Positions 42,896-52,788 of a stretch of 64,000 nt of DNA are shown here, in pieces. The notes under the pieces are model-generated. The model saw only the letters and a program-made list of their open reading frames with translations, did no database searches and had not been told where the DNA came from. The position numbers and the translations under genes are program-made. The first letter of the stretch is position 1. Every line of letters starts with the position of its first letter. The stretch covers positions 65,703 through 129,702 of the forward strand of contig CAYJLO010000001.1 in assembly GCA_964370835.1 (NCBI GenBank), in the 5' to 3' direction. Source of the DNA: CAYJAD01 sp964370835 (lineage in GTDB: Bacteria; Desulfobacterota; Desulfovibrionia; Desulfovibrionales; Desulfovibrionaceae).

Positions 42896-44524
42896 ATGAA
42901 AACAACAGTAAATATATGGTTTTTGCTCACATCCTTTTTTATGCTTTGCATTGTTGCATCATGCATTGCCATAATTTTTCCACTTTTTGAAGCCACAAAT
43001 GAAGTTTGGACGCATATTAAAAACTATTTACTGCTGGACTACATAAGCACCACTGTTATCATTTGCATTTTTGTTGCCCTTTTTAGCATTTTCTTGGGCA
43101 GTGCCGCAGCATATATGGTAACTATTTACGATTTTCCTCTCAGAACATTCTTTTCTTGGGCTTTCATTCTTCCCTTGGCCATTCCGCCCTATATTGCAGC
43201 CTATACCTATGCAGGCATGCTCAGCTATACCGGAAGCATTCAATATTTCATGAGAAACACCCTTGGTATTGAACAATCCAATTGGGGTATTTTTGACATC
43301 ATGTCCACTCCCGGCGCCATTTTTATTTTCACCTTCTTTTTATATCCTTATGTATATATCATTGTGTACAGCTATTTAAAAAAAGATGCGGCAAATCTTG
43401 TGGAAAGCGCCATTTTGTTAGGCAAATCACGCTTTAGTATCTTCTTTAAAGTCATACTGCCCGCCGCAAGAAATGCTCTTATAGGTTCTGTAACGCTTGT
43501 TTTAATGGAGGTACTCAGTGATTATGGCGCCGTGAGTTATTTTGGCGTACAAACGCTTTCCACGGCCATTTTCACATCGTGGTTTAATTTTTCCGATCAA
43601 ATTTCTGCTTTGCGCTTGGCAAGTGTCTTACTTTTGGTGGTCTTTACCCTCTTGCTTTTAGAGAAAATTCTGCGCGGAAGAAAAAAATTCACGCTTACCA
43701 CTGCAAAAATTCGACCCATCCAGAGAAAAAAGAAAAAAGGATTTGAAGCCTATGGATTAACGCTATTTTGTCTTAGTATCTTAAGTTTTGGATTTTTTAT
43801 ACCTTGTACGCAACTACTTTACTGGGCATTTTATAGCTATAGCTATGTATTATCAAACGAATTCATACAACTCACCTATAATACACTTTCTTTAGCAACG
43901 CTTTCTTCCTTATGCGTCATGGGCATTACACTCATTGTGGGTAATTATATTCGCCTTTATAAAGGAGCGCTGTCTATTTTTTACTCCAAGCTCACCATCA
44001 TTGGGTATGCCATTCCAGGAACAGTTCTTGCCATAACTGTCATTACATTTTTCAATGCTTTTGATAGAAATTTTGCATGGATATATAAAATATTTGATGA
44101 AGATGCCAAAACATTATTGCTCAGTTCTTCTTTATTTATTCTTATTTTTGCTTATACCGTTAGATATTTAGGCGTAGGTTTTCAAAGCGTGGATAATGAA
44201 TTTGAAAAAAACGGCATGCGCTTTTTCGAAGCCTCAAAAATGCTCGGAAAAAGTACCACGTACACCTTTTTCTTTGTGGATATTCCCATGTTAAAATCTG
44301 CTCTCGTGGCAGGATTTTCCCTCACCTTTGTGGATATAGTGAAAGAACTTCCTTTGGCTCTTTTCCTGCGGCCTTTTAATTTTAACACCTTAGGCACTGT
44401 CGTGTACAAATACGCGCATGACGAGCAAATCAGCCGCGGCGCTATTCCTTCGCTTTTTATCATCATGCTATCACTTACAGCCATATATTTCATTCATAAA
44501 ACACTGGAAAAAAGAGAAAATTAA
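42896..44524 (+). CDS. fbpB: Fe(III) ABC importer permease (FbpB type)
   Basis: A 542-residue double-length permease with about 12 hydrophobic segments and two EAA loops ('LVESAILLGKSRFSIFFKV' near 165 and 'FFEASKMLGKSTTYTFFFV' near 440). It makes the inner-membrane path for ferric iron delivered by the preceding binding protein. It is 39 bp before the ATPase gene. Confidence 0.9.
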   Translation: MKTTVNIWFLLTSFFMLCIVASCIAIIFPLFEATNEVWTHIKNYLLLDYISTTVIICIFVALFSIFLGSAAAYMVTIYDFPLRTFFSWAFILPLAIPPYIAAYTYAGMLSYTGSIQYFMRNTLGIEQSNWGIFDIMSTPGAIFIFTFFLYPYVYIIVYSYLKKDAANLVESAILLGKSRFSIFFKVILPAARNALIGSVTLVLMEVLSDYGAVSYFGVQTLSTAIFTSWFNFSDQISALRLASVLLLVVFTLLLLEKILRGRKKFTLTTAKIRPIQRKKKKGFEAYGLTLFCLSILSFGFFIPCTQLLYWAFYSYSYVLSNEFIQLTYNTLSLATLSSLCVMGITLIVGNYIRLYKGALSIFYSKLTIIGYAIPGTVLAITVITFFNAFDRNFAWIYKIFDEDAKTLLLSSSLFILIFAYTVRYLGVGFQSVDNEFEKNGMRFFEASKMLGKSTTYTFFFVDIPMLKSALVAGFSLTFVDIVKELPLALFLRPFNFNTLGTVVYKYAHDEQISRGAIPSLFIIMLSLTAIYFIHKTLEKREN

Positions 44525-44563
44525 CTACCACATTTCCATTCAAGCCGCGTAAAAGGAGTTAGT

Positions 44564-45247
44564 ATGGAATCAAGCTATCTAGAGCTCAAAAATATATACT
44601 TCAAGCACAGCCATGCACAAGAAAACACCTTAAAAGGCATCACTTTTTCTCTGGAACACGGCAAAATTCTTGGCATACAAGGAGCCAGTGGCAGTGGTAA
44701 AAGCACTCTTTTACGCGTCATTGCCGGCTTGGAATTTCCGCAAAGCGGAGCCATTTCCATCAATAAAAAAATCATTTGTGATGACACTATTTTCATAGAG
44801 CCTGAAAATAGAAATATCGGCATGGTTTTTCAAGATTATGCACTTTTTCCGCATCTTACTGTGGAAAAAAATATTCTCTTTGGCGTAGATGATAAACACA
44901 ATGCAGCAAATATCCTTCGAGAAATGCTGGAGCTTGTGAACATACATGATTTAGTAAAACGATACCCGCACGAACTTTCCGGGGGCCAACAGCAACGCGT
45001 GGCCATAGCGCGCACTTTAGCGCGAAAGCCTTCTTTGCTTTTACTGGATGAACCTTTCAGCAGCCTTGATACTGCCTTGCAAAGCAAAATTAGAACCGAA
45101 ATTCACACCATTGTAAAAAAGTCCAATATTACCACCATATTTGTCAGTCACAATGAAGAAGATATCTGCAGTATTTCTGACCATATCATGCACTTGCATG
45201 AAGGCGTTATTAAAGATTTATCAGCAAGCCCATACAAAACCATGTAA
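44564..45247 (+). CDS. fbpC: Fe(III) ABC importer ATP-binding protein
   Basis: A 227-residue ATPase. Walker A is 'GASGSGKST', Q-loop 'FQDYALFPHLT', signature 'LSGGQQQR', Walker B 'LLLLDEPFSSLD' and H-loop 'VSHN'. It is shorter than usual FbpC (about 350 residues) because the regulatory C-terminal domain is missing; the gene ends cleanly at a stop. AAAGGAG precedes the ATG. Confidence 0.92.
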   Translation: MESSYLELKNIYFKHSHAQENTLKGITFSLEHGKILGIQGASGSGKSTLLRVIAGLEFPQSGAISINKKIICDDTIFIEPENRNIGMVFQDYALFPHLTVEKNILFGVDDKHNAANILREMLELVNIHDLVKRYPHELSGGQQQRVAIARTLARKPSLLLLDEPFSSLDTALQSKIRTEIHTIVKKSNITTIFVSHNEEDICSISDHIMHLHEGVIKDLSASPYKTM

Positions 45248-45348
45248 AATAAAAAGGTATTCTAACTACGCACTACAAAGACTACTTGCAAAAAATATTA
45301 TTTTACCCAATGTTACTAGTACCGTTTCTTTGCACTGTTTTCTCAAGA

Positions 45349-46170
45349 CTATGTCGTGGACATGTGCGCTATTTGCTGAGGGTACACAACATGTGCATTA
45401 CCAAGGGTACACGATGCCCCATAGACTTTACGGAGCATTTCCACATGCAAAACATCACTTGGCTTACCCGTTTCAAGGACTGTTCCCTGATGCAACACCA
45501 CAACCTTATGACAAAACCACAAAATATGATTAGGATCATGGCAGCACACCAAAATACTTATGCCCTGAGCAGCAATTTCTTGTAGCAAGGTCCACACAGC
45601 CACTTGTTTACTAAAATCAAGGGCGGAGGTCGGTTCATCTAGCAGCATAACAGGACTATTTTGAGCAATGGCTCTGGCAATGAACACAAGCTGACGCTGT
45701 CCGCTACTTAATGTATTGCAAGGCTCTTCTGCTAAATGCGTTAATTTGGTGCGCTCCAAGGCATTTTGTACATGTTCACGATCTGTTGCCGTAATTTGCC
45801 CAAAACCGCCAAAACGAGCCGCCATATGTGGCGTTCTGCCCATGGCCACCACATCGCGCACAGTGAATGGAAATACCTGCCTGTACTCTTGCGGCACATA
45901 GGCTATACGACTAGCAAGTTTGGCCGGAGACATGCGCTGCAAAATTTCGCCATGAGCCTCAATGCGTCCCGTGTAGGGAGAGAGTACATTCATACAACAC
46001 TTGAAAAATGTGGTTTTTCCCGAGCCATTATGCCCCAATAAACCACAAATACTCCCCTTGGGTACGCTAAAAGAAACATCGCGCAACACAGGTTTATTCT
46101 TATACTCAAAGGAAACACCACGCACATCAAGGGCGGCCTTTGTGTCTTCTAAGGATACAATTTTATCCAT
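45349..46170 (-). CDS. FecE/BtuD-type ABC importer ATPase
   Basis: A 273-residue ATPase of the metal-chelate class. It has Walker A 'GHNGSGKTT', Q-loop 'YVPQEYRQVFPFTVRDVV', the 'MGRTPH' segment typical of FecE/BtuD, signature 'LSSGQRQL' and Walker B 'VMLLDEPTSALD'. The third signature residue is serine instead of glycine. It overlaps the permease gene by 8 bases. Confidence 0.9.
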   Translation of the reverse strand: MDKIVSLEDTKAALDVRGVSFEYKNKPVLRDVSFSVPKGSICGLLGHNGSGKTTFFKCCMNVLSPYTGRIEAHGEILQRMSPAKLASRIAYVPQEYRQVFPFTVRDVVAMGRTPHMAARFGGFGQITATDREHVQNALERTKLTHLAEEPCNTLSSGQRQLVFIARAIAQNSPVMLLDEPTSALDFSKQVAVWTLLQEIAAQGISILVCCHDPNHILWFCHKVVVLHQGTVLETGKPSDVLHVEMLRKVYGASCTLGNAHVVYPQQIAHMSTT

Positions 46171-47188
46171 AAAGCTCTACCCCTTTGCGACGTAATAAAT
46201 AAAGTAAATAGGGGGAACCAATGATGGATGTAACAATACCAATGGGAATTTCTGCCGATGTGAGAGTTCTGGCAAGGGTATCACATATCAGCATATAGCT
46301 TGCGCCCATGAGCATGGCACCTATGACGAGCAAACGATTGTCCGGCCCCAATACCATGCGTGTGGCATGCGGAATCATTAACCCCACCCATGCAATAATT
46401 CCCACACTGGCCACACTGATGGACGCTGTCATGGTTGCCAAAAGTAAAAAGAGAATTCGGGTGGAATTGGGAGCCACTCCAAGACTGCGAGCTTCCTCGT
46501 CGCCAAGGCTTAAAATATTAAGCTTCCAGGCCCAAAACCATGCCACGAGGGCACAAGGTATAAGTCCCGTGGTATTTACAATGACGTCTTGCCACGTGGC
46601 ATGATGTATGCCCCCCATCATCCAAAAGGTAATTTCTCGCAATTGTGTATCTTCTGAGACATATTTCATAATACCCACAAGAGCAGAAAAAAGAGCGCCA
46701 ACCACTATGCCTGAAAGTACTAAAGTTACGGCAGAGCTTTCGCCACGAGTATGCCCCAACACATATGCGCCAAACACAGCTATGAGTGCAAAAACAAAAG
46801 CCGTAAGTTGTATTTGTGGAAAAATAAAGGGAAAAACAATGGCTAAAGCCGCGCCAAAAGCCGCTCCGGAGGATACACCCAAAATAAAAGGCTCCACCAA
46901 AGGATTACGAAAGCATGCTTGATACAGCACACCGGCCACAGACAAAGCCGCTCCCACCAAACAAGCTAAAAATAATCTTGGCAAGCGTATATTCCAAATG
47001 ATGGTGGTATGCATTTTGGCTGGTTCCACAACATCCATGCCAAGCACGGAAGACACATGAGCCACCATAACATCAACAATATCTCCCAAGGCGAGACGAT
47101 ATTCTCCCATGCAAAGCGAGGTTAAAAATATCCCCACTAAGCCTAAAAACATGAAAAATAGGCACCAATAACTACGAGTACGCGTCAT
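46163..47188 (-). CDS. FecCD-type ABC importer permease
   Basis: A 341-residue protein with about ten hydrophobic segments. Family marks are 'RLPRLFLACLVGAALSVAGV' in the first part, 'PFILGVSSGAAFGAALA', 'LGDEEARSLGV' (ATPase contact) and 'GLMIPHATRMVLGPDNR'. Such permeases move siderophores, haem, cobalamin or nickel chelates. Its start abuts the binding-protein gene's end. Confidence 0.93.
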   Translation of the reverse strand: MTRTRSYWCLFFMFLGLVGIFLTSLCMGEYRLALGDIVDVMVAHVSSVLGMDVVEPAKMHTTIIWNIRLPRLFLACLVGAALSVAGVLYQACFRNPLVEPFILGVSSGAAFGAALAIVFPFIFPQIQLTAFVFALIAVFGAYVLGHTRGESSAVTLVLSGIVVGALFSALVGIMKYVSEDTQLREITFWMMGGIHHATWQDVIVNTTGLIPCALVAWFWAWKLNILSLGDEEARSLGVAPNSTRILFLLLATMTASISVASVGIIAWVGLMIPHATRMVLGPDNRLLVIGAMLMGASYMLICDTLARTLTSAEIPIGIVTSIIGSPYLLYLLRRKGVELYG

Positions 47189-48394
47189 TTAAAAGCCTAT
47201 TTCTTGCATCCAATCAAGAAGCTGGGTGCTACGTAAACCTTTGGCTGTTTTTTCATCCACATGATACACATCTTGATAAAATTGCAAAGCATAGTCATAC
47301 ACATTGATGTCCTCAAAGAGTTCAGGATACGTTGCTTTAGCAATGATGAGCATATCAAGCGGATACTCCACACGTCTGGCGCAATTCATGGGCGTCCAAG
47401 GCATGGCATAAACACGGCGATTTTGTACGGCTTTTACATCTTGTAATTGCGCATACGATGCAGATTCATACAATTCTTTGGGTGGATGATATCCATTATA
47501 GGTGGGCAAAATAATAACATCTGGCTCAAGGGCATAGATGTGCTCAGCACTTATGGGCACAAAGGTTCCCATACCTTCAAAAACATTGCGAGCATGCACA
47601 ACATTTTCCAGCATATAAGACTCAGGAGTATTCACGCCAAAGGTAACCCCTGCCCCATTACTCTTGCGCACATTGGAGTTAAGCCCCAAATACAGCACCC
47701 GCTTTTTATCTGCTTCGGCAATATGCTGTGTACGCTCATGGATAAGGGCTTCAATGCCGGAAAGCTTGTCCGCAAGGGTTTCGGCTTGCATTTGCATACC
47801 AAAAATAGCTCCAATGATGGAAGCCTCTTGCTTCATAGTAGCCAATCCTGAATTACCATAATAATCGGGCGAATAGAGCACCACCAGCGGTATATTCAAG
47901 GATTCTATCATGGAAATGGTCTTTGCAAGCGTCTCATGGTCCTCACCACCCAAGGTGCAATCGCCCACGCGCAAGATGAGTAATTGCGGATTGGCAGCAG
48001 CCAGTGCTTCAAAACTAAGCGCATTGCCCTGTGGCGAATTCACACATACCAAGTCATCAAGCCACGGATGCAAAAAACGCATGGTGTTAAGCCCAGCATA
48101 TTCATACTTCTTTTCATCAGCACCCACCACAGTATACTTATAATCGCGCTTCAGACCCCAAGAGCCAATGACATTCACAGTATGAATAACGCCAAGATGT
48201 GTCATGACACCTTCAACAAAGCCATCATCAATTGTGGCTATATGAGTCAATTTTGCAGGAAAAGTTACGGTTTTGCCACGCATATCTGTAACAGTGCGCA
48301 GAGTATCTGAAGCAGATGTAGCCTGTGCCACATGTACGATAGTCATACACAAAATGCCAAGCATACACAGCATACGAAGTTTATATTTCAGCAT
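47189..48394 (-). CDS. Metal-chelate ABC importer binding protein
   Basis: A 401-residue secreted protein of the BtuF/FhuD-like class III fold. A signal peptide ends near 'HVAQATSA'. The mature part begins with 'VTDMRGKTVTFP', typical of the first lobe, and has a 'FEALAAANPQLLILR' helix and 'EHIYALEPDVIILP' in the second lobe. It heads the operon and its promoter overlaps two GTGTTAC direct repeats. A nickel-chelate substrate is a reasonable inference; iron or cobalamin remain possible. Confidence 0.85.
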   Translation of the reverse strand: MLKYKLRMLCMLGILCMTIVHVAQATSASDTLRTVTDMRGKTVTFPAKLTHIATIDDGFVEGVMTHLGVIHTVNVIGSWGLKRDYKYTVVGADEKKYEYAGLNTMRFLHPWLDDLVCVNSPQGNALSFEALAAANPQLLILRVGDCTLGGEDHETLAKTISMIESLNIPLVVLYSPDYYGNSGLATMKQEASIIGAIFGMQMQAETLADKLSGIEALIHERTQHIAEADKKRVLYLGLNSNVRKSNGAGVTFGVNTPESYMLENVVHARNVFEGMGTFVPISAEHIYALEPDVIILPTYNGYHPPKELYESASYAQLQDVKAVQNRRVYAMPWTPMNCARRVEYPLDMLIIAKATYPELFEDINVYDYALQFYQDVYHVDEKTAKGLRSTQLLDWMQEIGF

Positions 48395-48496
48395 AACAAA
48401 CCCTACTTTTACTTATATTTTGCGCAAAATTTTATTTTTTACTGCTTAGACAGCATATTAAGACAGTGCACAGTTTGAATCATAACCGCGTTCATG

Positions 48497-48523
48497 GTGT
48501 TACTTTTTCAGAAAATGTGTTAC
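48497..48523 (+). promoter_or_regulatory. NikR-like direct repeat operator
   Basis: GTGTTAC at 48497-48503 and 48517-48523, same orientation, are separated by 13 bases. A third copy lies at 48593-48599. Direct GTGTTAC repeats with 14-15 base spacing are known for Geobacter NikR; this spacing is one base shorter. The repeats overlap the -10 and start of the minus-strand promoter. Confidence 0.5.
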
Positions 48524-48545
48524 GGAAAATGAGGTATTTTGTCAA
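48517..48545 (-). promoter_or_regulatory. Promoter of the metal-chelate importer
   Basis: On the minus strand TTGACA (48545-48540), a 17-base spacer and TAACAC (48522-48517). The -10 is weak and lies within the operator repeat, consistent with a repressible promoter. Confidence 0.45.
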
Positions 48546-48759
48546 TGCTGATTTTACATAAAGTGTAAAGCAAAGAAGATACTATAATTTTTGTGTTACA
48601 AATTCTCATGTGAGCCAGCTGTGTGTAGAAAACATATTTTTCTTTACTGTGAAAAACAATTACACTATAATAATCTTTTATGCCAAACGCTTACACAACA
48701 CAAACAGAGTTGTTTATTGAGATTGCACAGTACCTGTAGAGAGCTTGTAAGGAGAAACC

Positions 48760-49830
48760 ATGTTTAGTGACTTATCGATGATTATTCCCATGAAGGATAA
48801 CTGTCATATGCTTGATACCATACTGCGCTATCATGCGCCTACAGGTGCAAATATATATATTGTACATGACACTATAGAAAAGTATGAACTCCCTAAAGAA
48901 CTCTGCAATCTTAAAAACATACATTACTTTCATATGCCTCAGGTGCCGTATATAGATAGAGTTCTCATGGCGTTGGAACATATAAACACTGAATACTGTG
49001 TTTTTCGCGCCGATAGAAGACATCAATCCAACGCATCCATGCTAACGTGTATGGAGTTTTTAAAAGAAAATCCCGAATACTCCTCGGCATCTAACCTGTG
49101 GTTAATGAACGATTTATCCCTTTCCCACAGCTCTGAACTTATTTCAGAAAATGGCGAACAAGACTCTCCTTTAGAGCGCGTAGAAAATCAAGTTCTCTCC
49201 TATCAACCGCCTTACTACAATATGCAAAGGACAACGCTCATTCGCGCTTTCTTTGATGTGCTAAAACGCGTTCGTGTGAAAATTCCTAACATTTACATTC
49301 ATGAACATATACATGCATTTTTATGTTTTTTCACAGGAAAAACCAAGCAATTTGCTGGCTTCGGAGGCATTATACAGAACAAAAGAAAAGCCGCTGCATA
49401 TGCTGACGAGTGGTATGAAGCCATACAAACCTTTCACAGTGTGGAGGAAACGGATTTTCTTTCTATGATTTTAGAAAATGTTTTGAAGAAACACGGATTT
49501 GCGCATGAAAAAATTGGCGAAGCTTTAAAAATATATCATTCTGCGGCTGCAACACGCTTTATTTTATACAGAATTAATTTGTATATTTCACAAAAAGAAA
49601 ACATTTTAAGTTTTGGTTATATGAAAGACATGTATGCCATGCTCAATAATAAAACCCCTCGCAATGATAAGTCCATTGAAAGCTATTTACGCGTGCTCAT
49701 GGCTGTGGATAGCGACTGCAAAGCTTCAATAAAACATGTAAAACATAATTTTTCGGATAAAGATCAAGAAGAGTTGCAAACCTTATGTCATATGATGCAC
49801 ACCATTGATGCTGATTTGGCAAACTTCTAA
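48760..49830 (+). CDS. Glycosyltransferase-like protein (family 2 fold)
   Basis: A 356-residue cytoplasmic protein. The N-terminus 'FSDLSMIIPMKDNCHMLDTIL' resembles the first strand and nucleotide loop of GT-A enzymes. 'NTEYCVFRADRRHQSNASM' near residue 82 corresponds to the acidic metal-binding region of the TIGR00180-type group. The C-terminal half is helical. A sugar-transfer role in surface glycan synthesis is likely, but the donor and acceptor are unknown. AAGGAG precedes the ATG. Confidence 0.7.
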   Translation: MFSDLSMIIPMKDNCHMLDTILRYHAPTGANIYIVHDTIEKYELPKELCNLKNIHYFHMPQVPYIDRVLMALEHINTEYCVFRADRRHQSNASMLTCMEFLKENPEYSSASNLWLMNDLSLSHSSELISENGEQDSPLERVENQVLSYQPPYYNMQRTTLIRAFFDVLKRVRVKIPNIYIHEHIHAFLCFFTGKTKQFAGFGGIIQNKRKAAAYADEWYEAIQTFHSVEETDFLSMILENVLKKHGFAHEKIGEALKIYHSAAATRFILYRINLYISQKENILSFGYMKDMYAMLNNKTPRNDKSIESYLRVLMAVDSDCKASIKHVKHNFSDKDQEELQTLCHMMHTIDADLANF

Positions 49831-49965
49831 AAAGTGTTATGTGGCCTATTTCTGATTAAAAAGTTCATATCACACCTTGTATATTTTCAAAAAACTCAAG
49901 ATATTACCACTTCTTAAAGGACACAAGGAAGTACCTAAGGCCACATCAAAAAAAGTGACACTAGA

Positions 49966-52788
49966 TTATTTATTCTTTTTCAGCCAATAGTGCAAAGTAC
50001 TGTAAAGTATTTCAGGAATGATGGGCTTTGTTATATGATCATTCATGCCGTGAGCAAGACTATTATCTTTATCACCGCTCATGGCGTGAGCAGACATGGC
50101 CACCACAGGAAGAGTGTTAAAGCGTTCTTGCTCGCGTATTTTCACCGTGGCGGTAAGACCGTCCATAATGGGCATTTGAATATCCATCAGCACCAAATCA
50201 TAAGATTTTTTATCTAGCATATCGAGAGCTTCTTGGCCATCGTTAGCTGTGTCCACAGTATAGCCCACACTGCGTAAAAGTTCCTCAGCAATGAGTTGAT
50301 TTATCTCATTATCTTCCACCAACAATAGATGCCCCGTGCCTTGAGTGACACTTTCTTGCTCGAGATTTTCAGCCATGGGAAGAAAGTCTTCAGGACACAC
50401 GTCAAAACTAGCCTTACAATAAAAACATGATCCTTGGCCCTCCACGCTTTCTACCCACATGTCCCCACGCATCATGCGCGCAAGCTGGAGCGAAATGGCC
50501 AGACCAAGGCCTGTACCGCCGTATTTACGTGTAACAGAGCTATCTGCTTGCGAAAAAGCTGAAAATAACCTTTGCGCTTGTTCTTTGCTAAGGCCTATGC
50601 CCGTATCAGACACGCTAAATTGGCATGTGATGCTCTCTTCTGTATGTTCAAGCACTTCTACTGCCAGTTCAACACGCCCTTGCTGGGTAAATTTAATGGC
50701 ATTACTCACAAGATTAAATAAAATTTGTCTAAGGCGCAAAGAATCACCCAATACGTGAGTCACAGACAAGTCCCCGTGCGTAAGAAGAAACTTAAGCCCT
50801 TTTTCCCGCGCCGCCACTGAATATAAATCCTGCACTTCTTTGCACACTTGGTGTATACTAAAAGGCGTGGCTTCTATTTCAAGCTTACCAGCTTCTATTT
50901 TAGAAAAATCCAAGATATCATTGATGATTCGCAATAAATTATTGGCAGAATACAGAGTTTTGCTCACATAGTTTTTTTGATCTGCTTGTAATTCTGTGCC
51001 ATTTAGCAAATGTAACAAGCCTAAAATACCATTCATGGGGGTGCGGATTTCGTGGCTCATATTGGCCAAAAACTCACTTTTGGCTTTGGCGCTTTGCTCG
51101 GCAGCCTCTCTGGAGAGCTCTATTTCTTTGAGCATGTGTTTTGCTTTTGTCAAATCATGTGCGTACACAATGTAAAGCTCTTCATAGTCCAAATGAGCTT
51201 CCACAGCAGTAATCTCTAAAGGAAGTTCCTCTTTATGAGCATTTACAGCCATAATTTCACAGCGCGTTTGCCCGAGTACGCGCGTTTGCATAAGTACATC
51301 TTGAATAAGCGTTGCAGAGTCTCTTCCATCGGGCTGAACCGCAGGAAGTACATTAACAAAGTCTTCCATATAAGAAGCTTTATCAGCATGCCCTGTTAAA
51401 TTCACCGCCACTTCATTGCAATCCACAATGCTAAAATCAGGGCGAAGTAAATTGATGCCTAAAGGCACACCACTTAAAATGGCCGCTGTGCGTTGTTCGG
51501 CAACTTTTAACTTCTTTTTTTGCTCCTCAGAGGCTCTCAGGTCTTCCACATAGGCTATGACCATGGCCTCCCCACGATATTTGGTACGAACGGCTTTCAC
51601 GGCACAAGGAATTTCTTCCCCTCGCAAATTTTGTCCCATCCACGGTAGTTCAGAAGAGCCATGTTCTACGGCATGTAACAAAACCCTTTGCATATATTCT
51701 AAAGAGAGCTCTCCATGCGGCTGAAATTCCGGTATGAGCTCAAGAAAATGCTCCATAAATTCTGTGGGTTTTTCAAGGCCAAATGTCATGGCCAAGGCTT
51801 TATTACAATGCACCAAAGTAAAAGAGCTATCCCAAATAAGAGCACCCAATGGACTAGAATCTAACATTAACTTGGTATAGTCATCGGCTTCGCGCAATTT
51901 TTCCATCTGAGCGTAGTGCTCACGTAAATCACGCATGAAAACCAAAATAACAGTTTCCCCATGCAGTGAAGATCGCACACAAGTAATATCTATGGGTACA
52001 GCTTGGCCAGCTAAATCCACATGGCGCCATTCTGTATGCGCAGTGCCTGTATCTAAAGCCCTTTGCAAAATTTCTTTAAGATAGTCGATGCTTTTCTTAC
52101 CATTGGGCTGATACTCAGGAATGTTATCTGCAAAATTTTCCCAATAATCGTCTTTATCTTCAAACTCAAAAAGGCGAGCCGCCTCCAAACTGGTATCCAG
52201 CATGCGCCCGTCGGCAGACCAAATTTGTGCAGCCAAGGGCATGGTATCCAGCATAAGCTGTGAACGTTCTTTAGCGACTTGCATATCAGCATGCACTTGG
52301 TTAAGCTCTTTCACCTTTTGCGCCAAAGTGTTTTCCAGAGCTTTTTGTGTGGTTATCTCCACAATACTAGCCACAACCCCCTTCTCTTCTGTATTATCAA
52401 TGGCAAAACCTTGACTCCAGTACAGCGTGGGCACTGTACCCTTGATTACAGAATACACTCTCTCGCAACAAATACTGCTACAATTTTGGGCAGCTTGAAC
52501 AGCTTGTTCATGAAATAATTCTCGTTCTTCCGGCGTAAGATACACAAGCTCTTTTGCCGTTTTATACAGAACATCTTCCTTGCGCTCTCCAAAAAAATCC
52601 ACATAAGCTTTATTAACAGTACGCATGCGCCCTTCCCCATCCTTGGAAAACACAGGAAAGGGAATATTATCCACCAAGGCCTGCATAAAATGCAATTCCT
52701 TGCGCGTAGCTTCCAACTCGTCTCGTAAAGTTTGATTTTCCTCTTCAAGAGGAGAACTGGCTGTATCTTGTATGTGAGATTTTTTCAT
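49966..52788 (-). CDS. Four-PAS hybrid sensor histidine kinase
   Basis: A 940-residue cytoplasmic kinase. A coiled start (residues 10-35) is followed by a conventional PAS domain ('VDNIPFPVFSKDGEGRM'), then three PAS units with the P-L-x-x-x-x-W start and QPNG/QPHG/QPDG turn seen in the kinase at 38184-41336. HisKA 'FLANMSHEIRTPMNGILG', ATPase 'GTGLGLAISL' and receiver 'LLVEDNEINQ'/'VLMDIQMPIMDG' follow. The catalytic cores of the two kinases are almost the same, so they are paralogues that diverged mainly in their sensors. No response regulator is adjacent. Confidence 0.92.
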   Translation of the reverse strand: MKKSHIQDTASSPLEEENQTLRDELEATRKELHFMQALVDNIPFPVFSKDGEGRMRTVNKAYVDFFGERKEDVLYKTAKELVYLTPEERELFHEQAVQAAQNCSSICCERVYSVIKGTVPTLYWSQGFAIDNTEEKGVVASIVEITTQKALENTLAQKVKELNQVHADMQVAKERSQLMLDTMPLAAQIWSADGRMLDTSLEAARLFEFEDKDDYWENFADNIPEYQPNGKKSIDYLKEILQRALDTGTAHTEWRHVDLAGQAVPIDITCVRSSLHGETVILVFMRDLREHYAQMEKLREADDYTKLMLDSSPLGALIWDSSFTLVHCNKALAMTFGLEKPTEFMEHFLELIPEFQPHGELSLEYMQRVLLHAVEHGSSELPWMGQNLRGEEIPCAVKAVRTKYRGEAMVIAYVEDLRASEEQKKKLKVAEQRTAAILSGVPLGINLLRPDFSIVDCNEVAVNLTGHADKASYMEDFVNVLPAVQPDGRDSATLIQDVLMQTRVLGQTRCEIMAVNAHKEELPLEITAVEAHLDYEELYIVYAHDLTKAKHMLKEIELSREAAEQSAKAKSEFLANMSHEIRTPMNGILGLLHLLNGTELQADQKNYVSKTLYSANNLLRIINDILDFSKIEAGKLEIEATPFSIHQVCKEVQDLYSVAAREKGLKFLLTHGDLSVTHVLGDSLRLRQILFNLVSNAIKFTQQGRVELAVEVLEHTEESITCQFSVSDTGIGLSKEQAQRLFSAFSQADSSVTRKYGGTGLGLAISLQLARMMRGDMWVESVEGQGSCFYCKASFDVCPEDFLPMAENLEQESVTQGTGHLLLVEDNEINQLIAEELLRSVGYTVDTANDGQEALDMLDKKSYDLVLMDIQMPIMDGLTATVKIREQERFNTLPVVAMSAHAMSGDKDNSLAHGMNDHITKPIIPEILYSTLHYWLKKNK

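Larger units (their letters stand above)
48395..48759. other. Divergent intergenic region
   Basis: This 365-bp region separates the metal-chelate importer and the glycosyltransferase-like gene. It contains the promoter with GTGTTAC repeats and is otherwise AT-rich with no gene. Confidence 0.45.
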
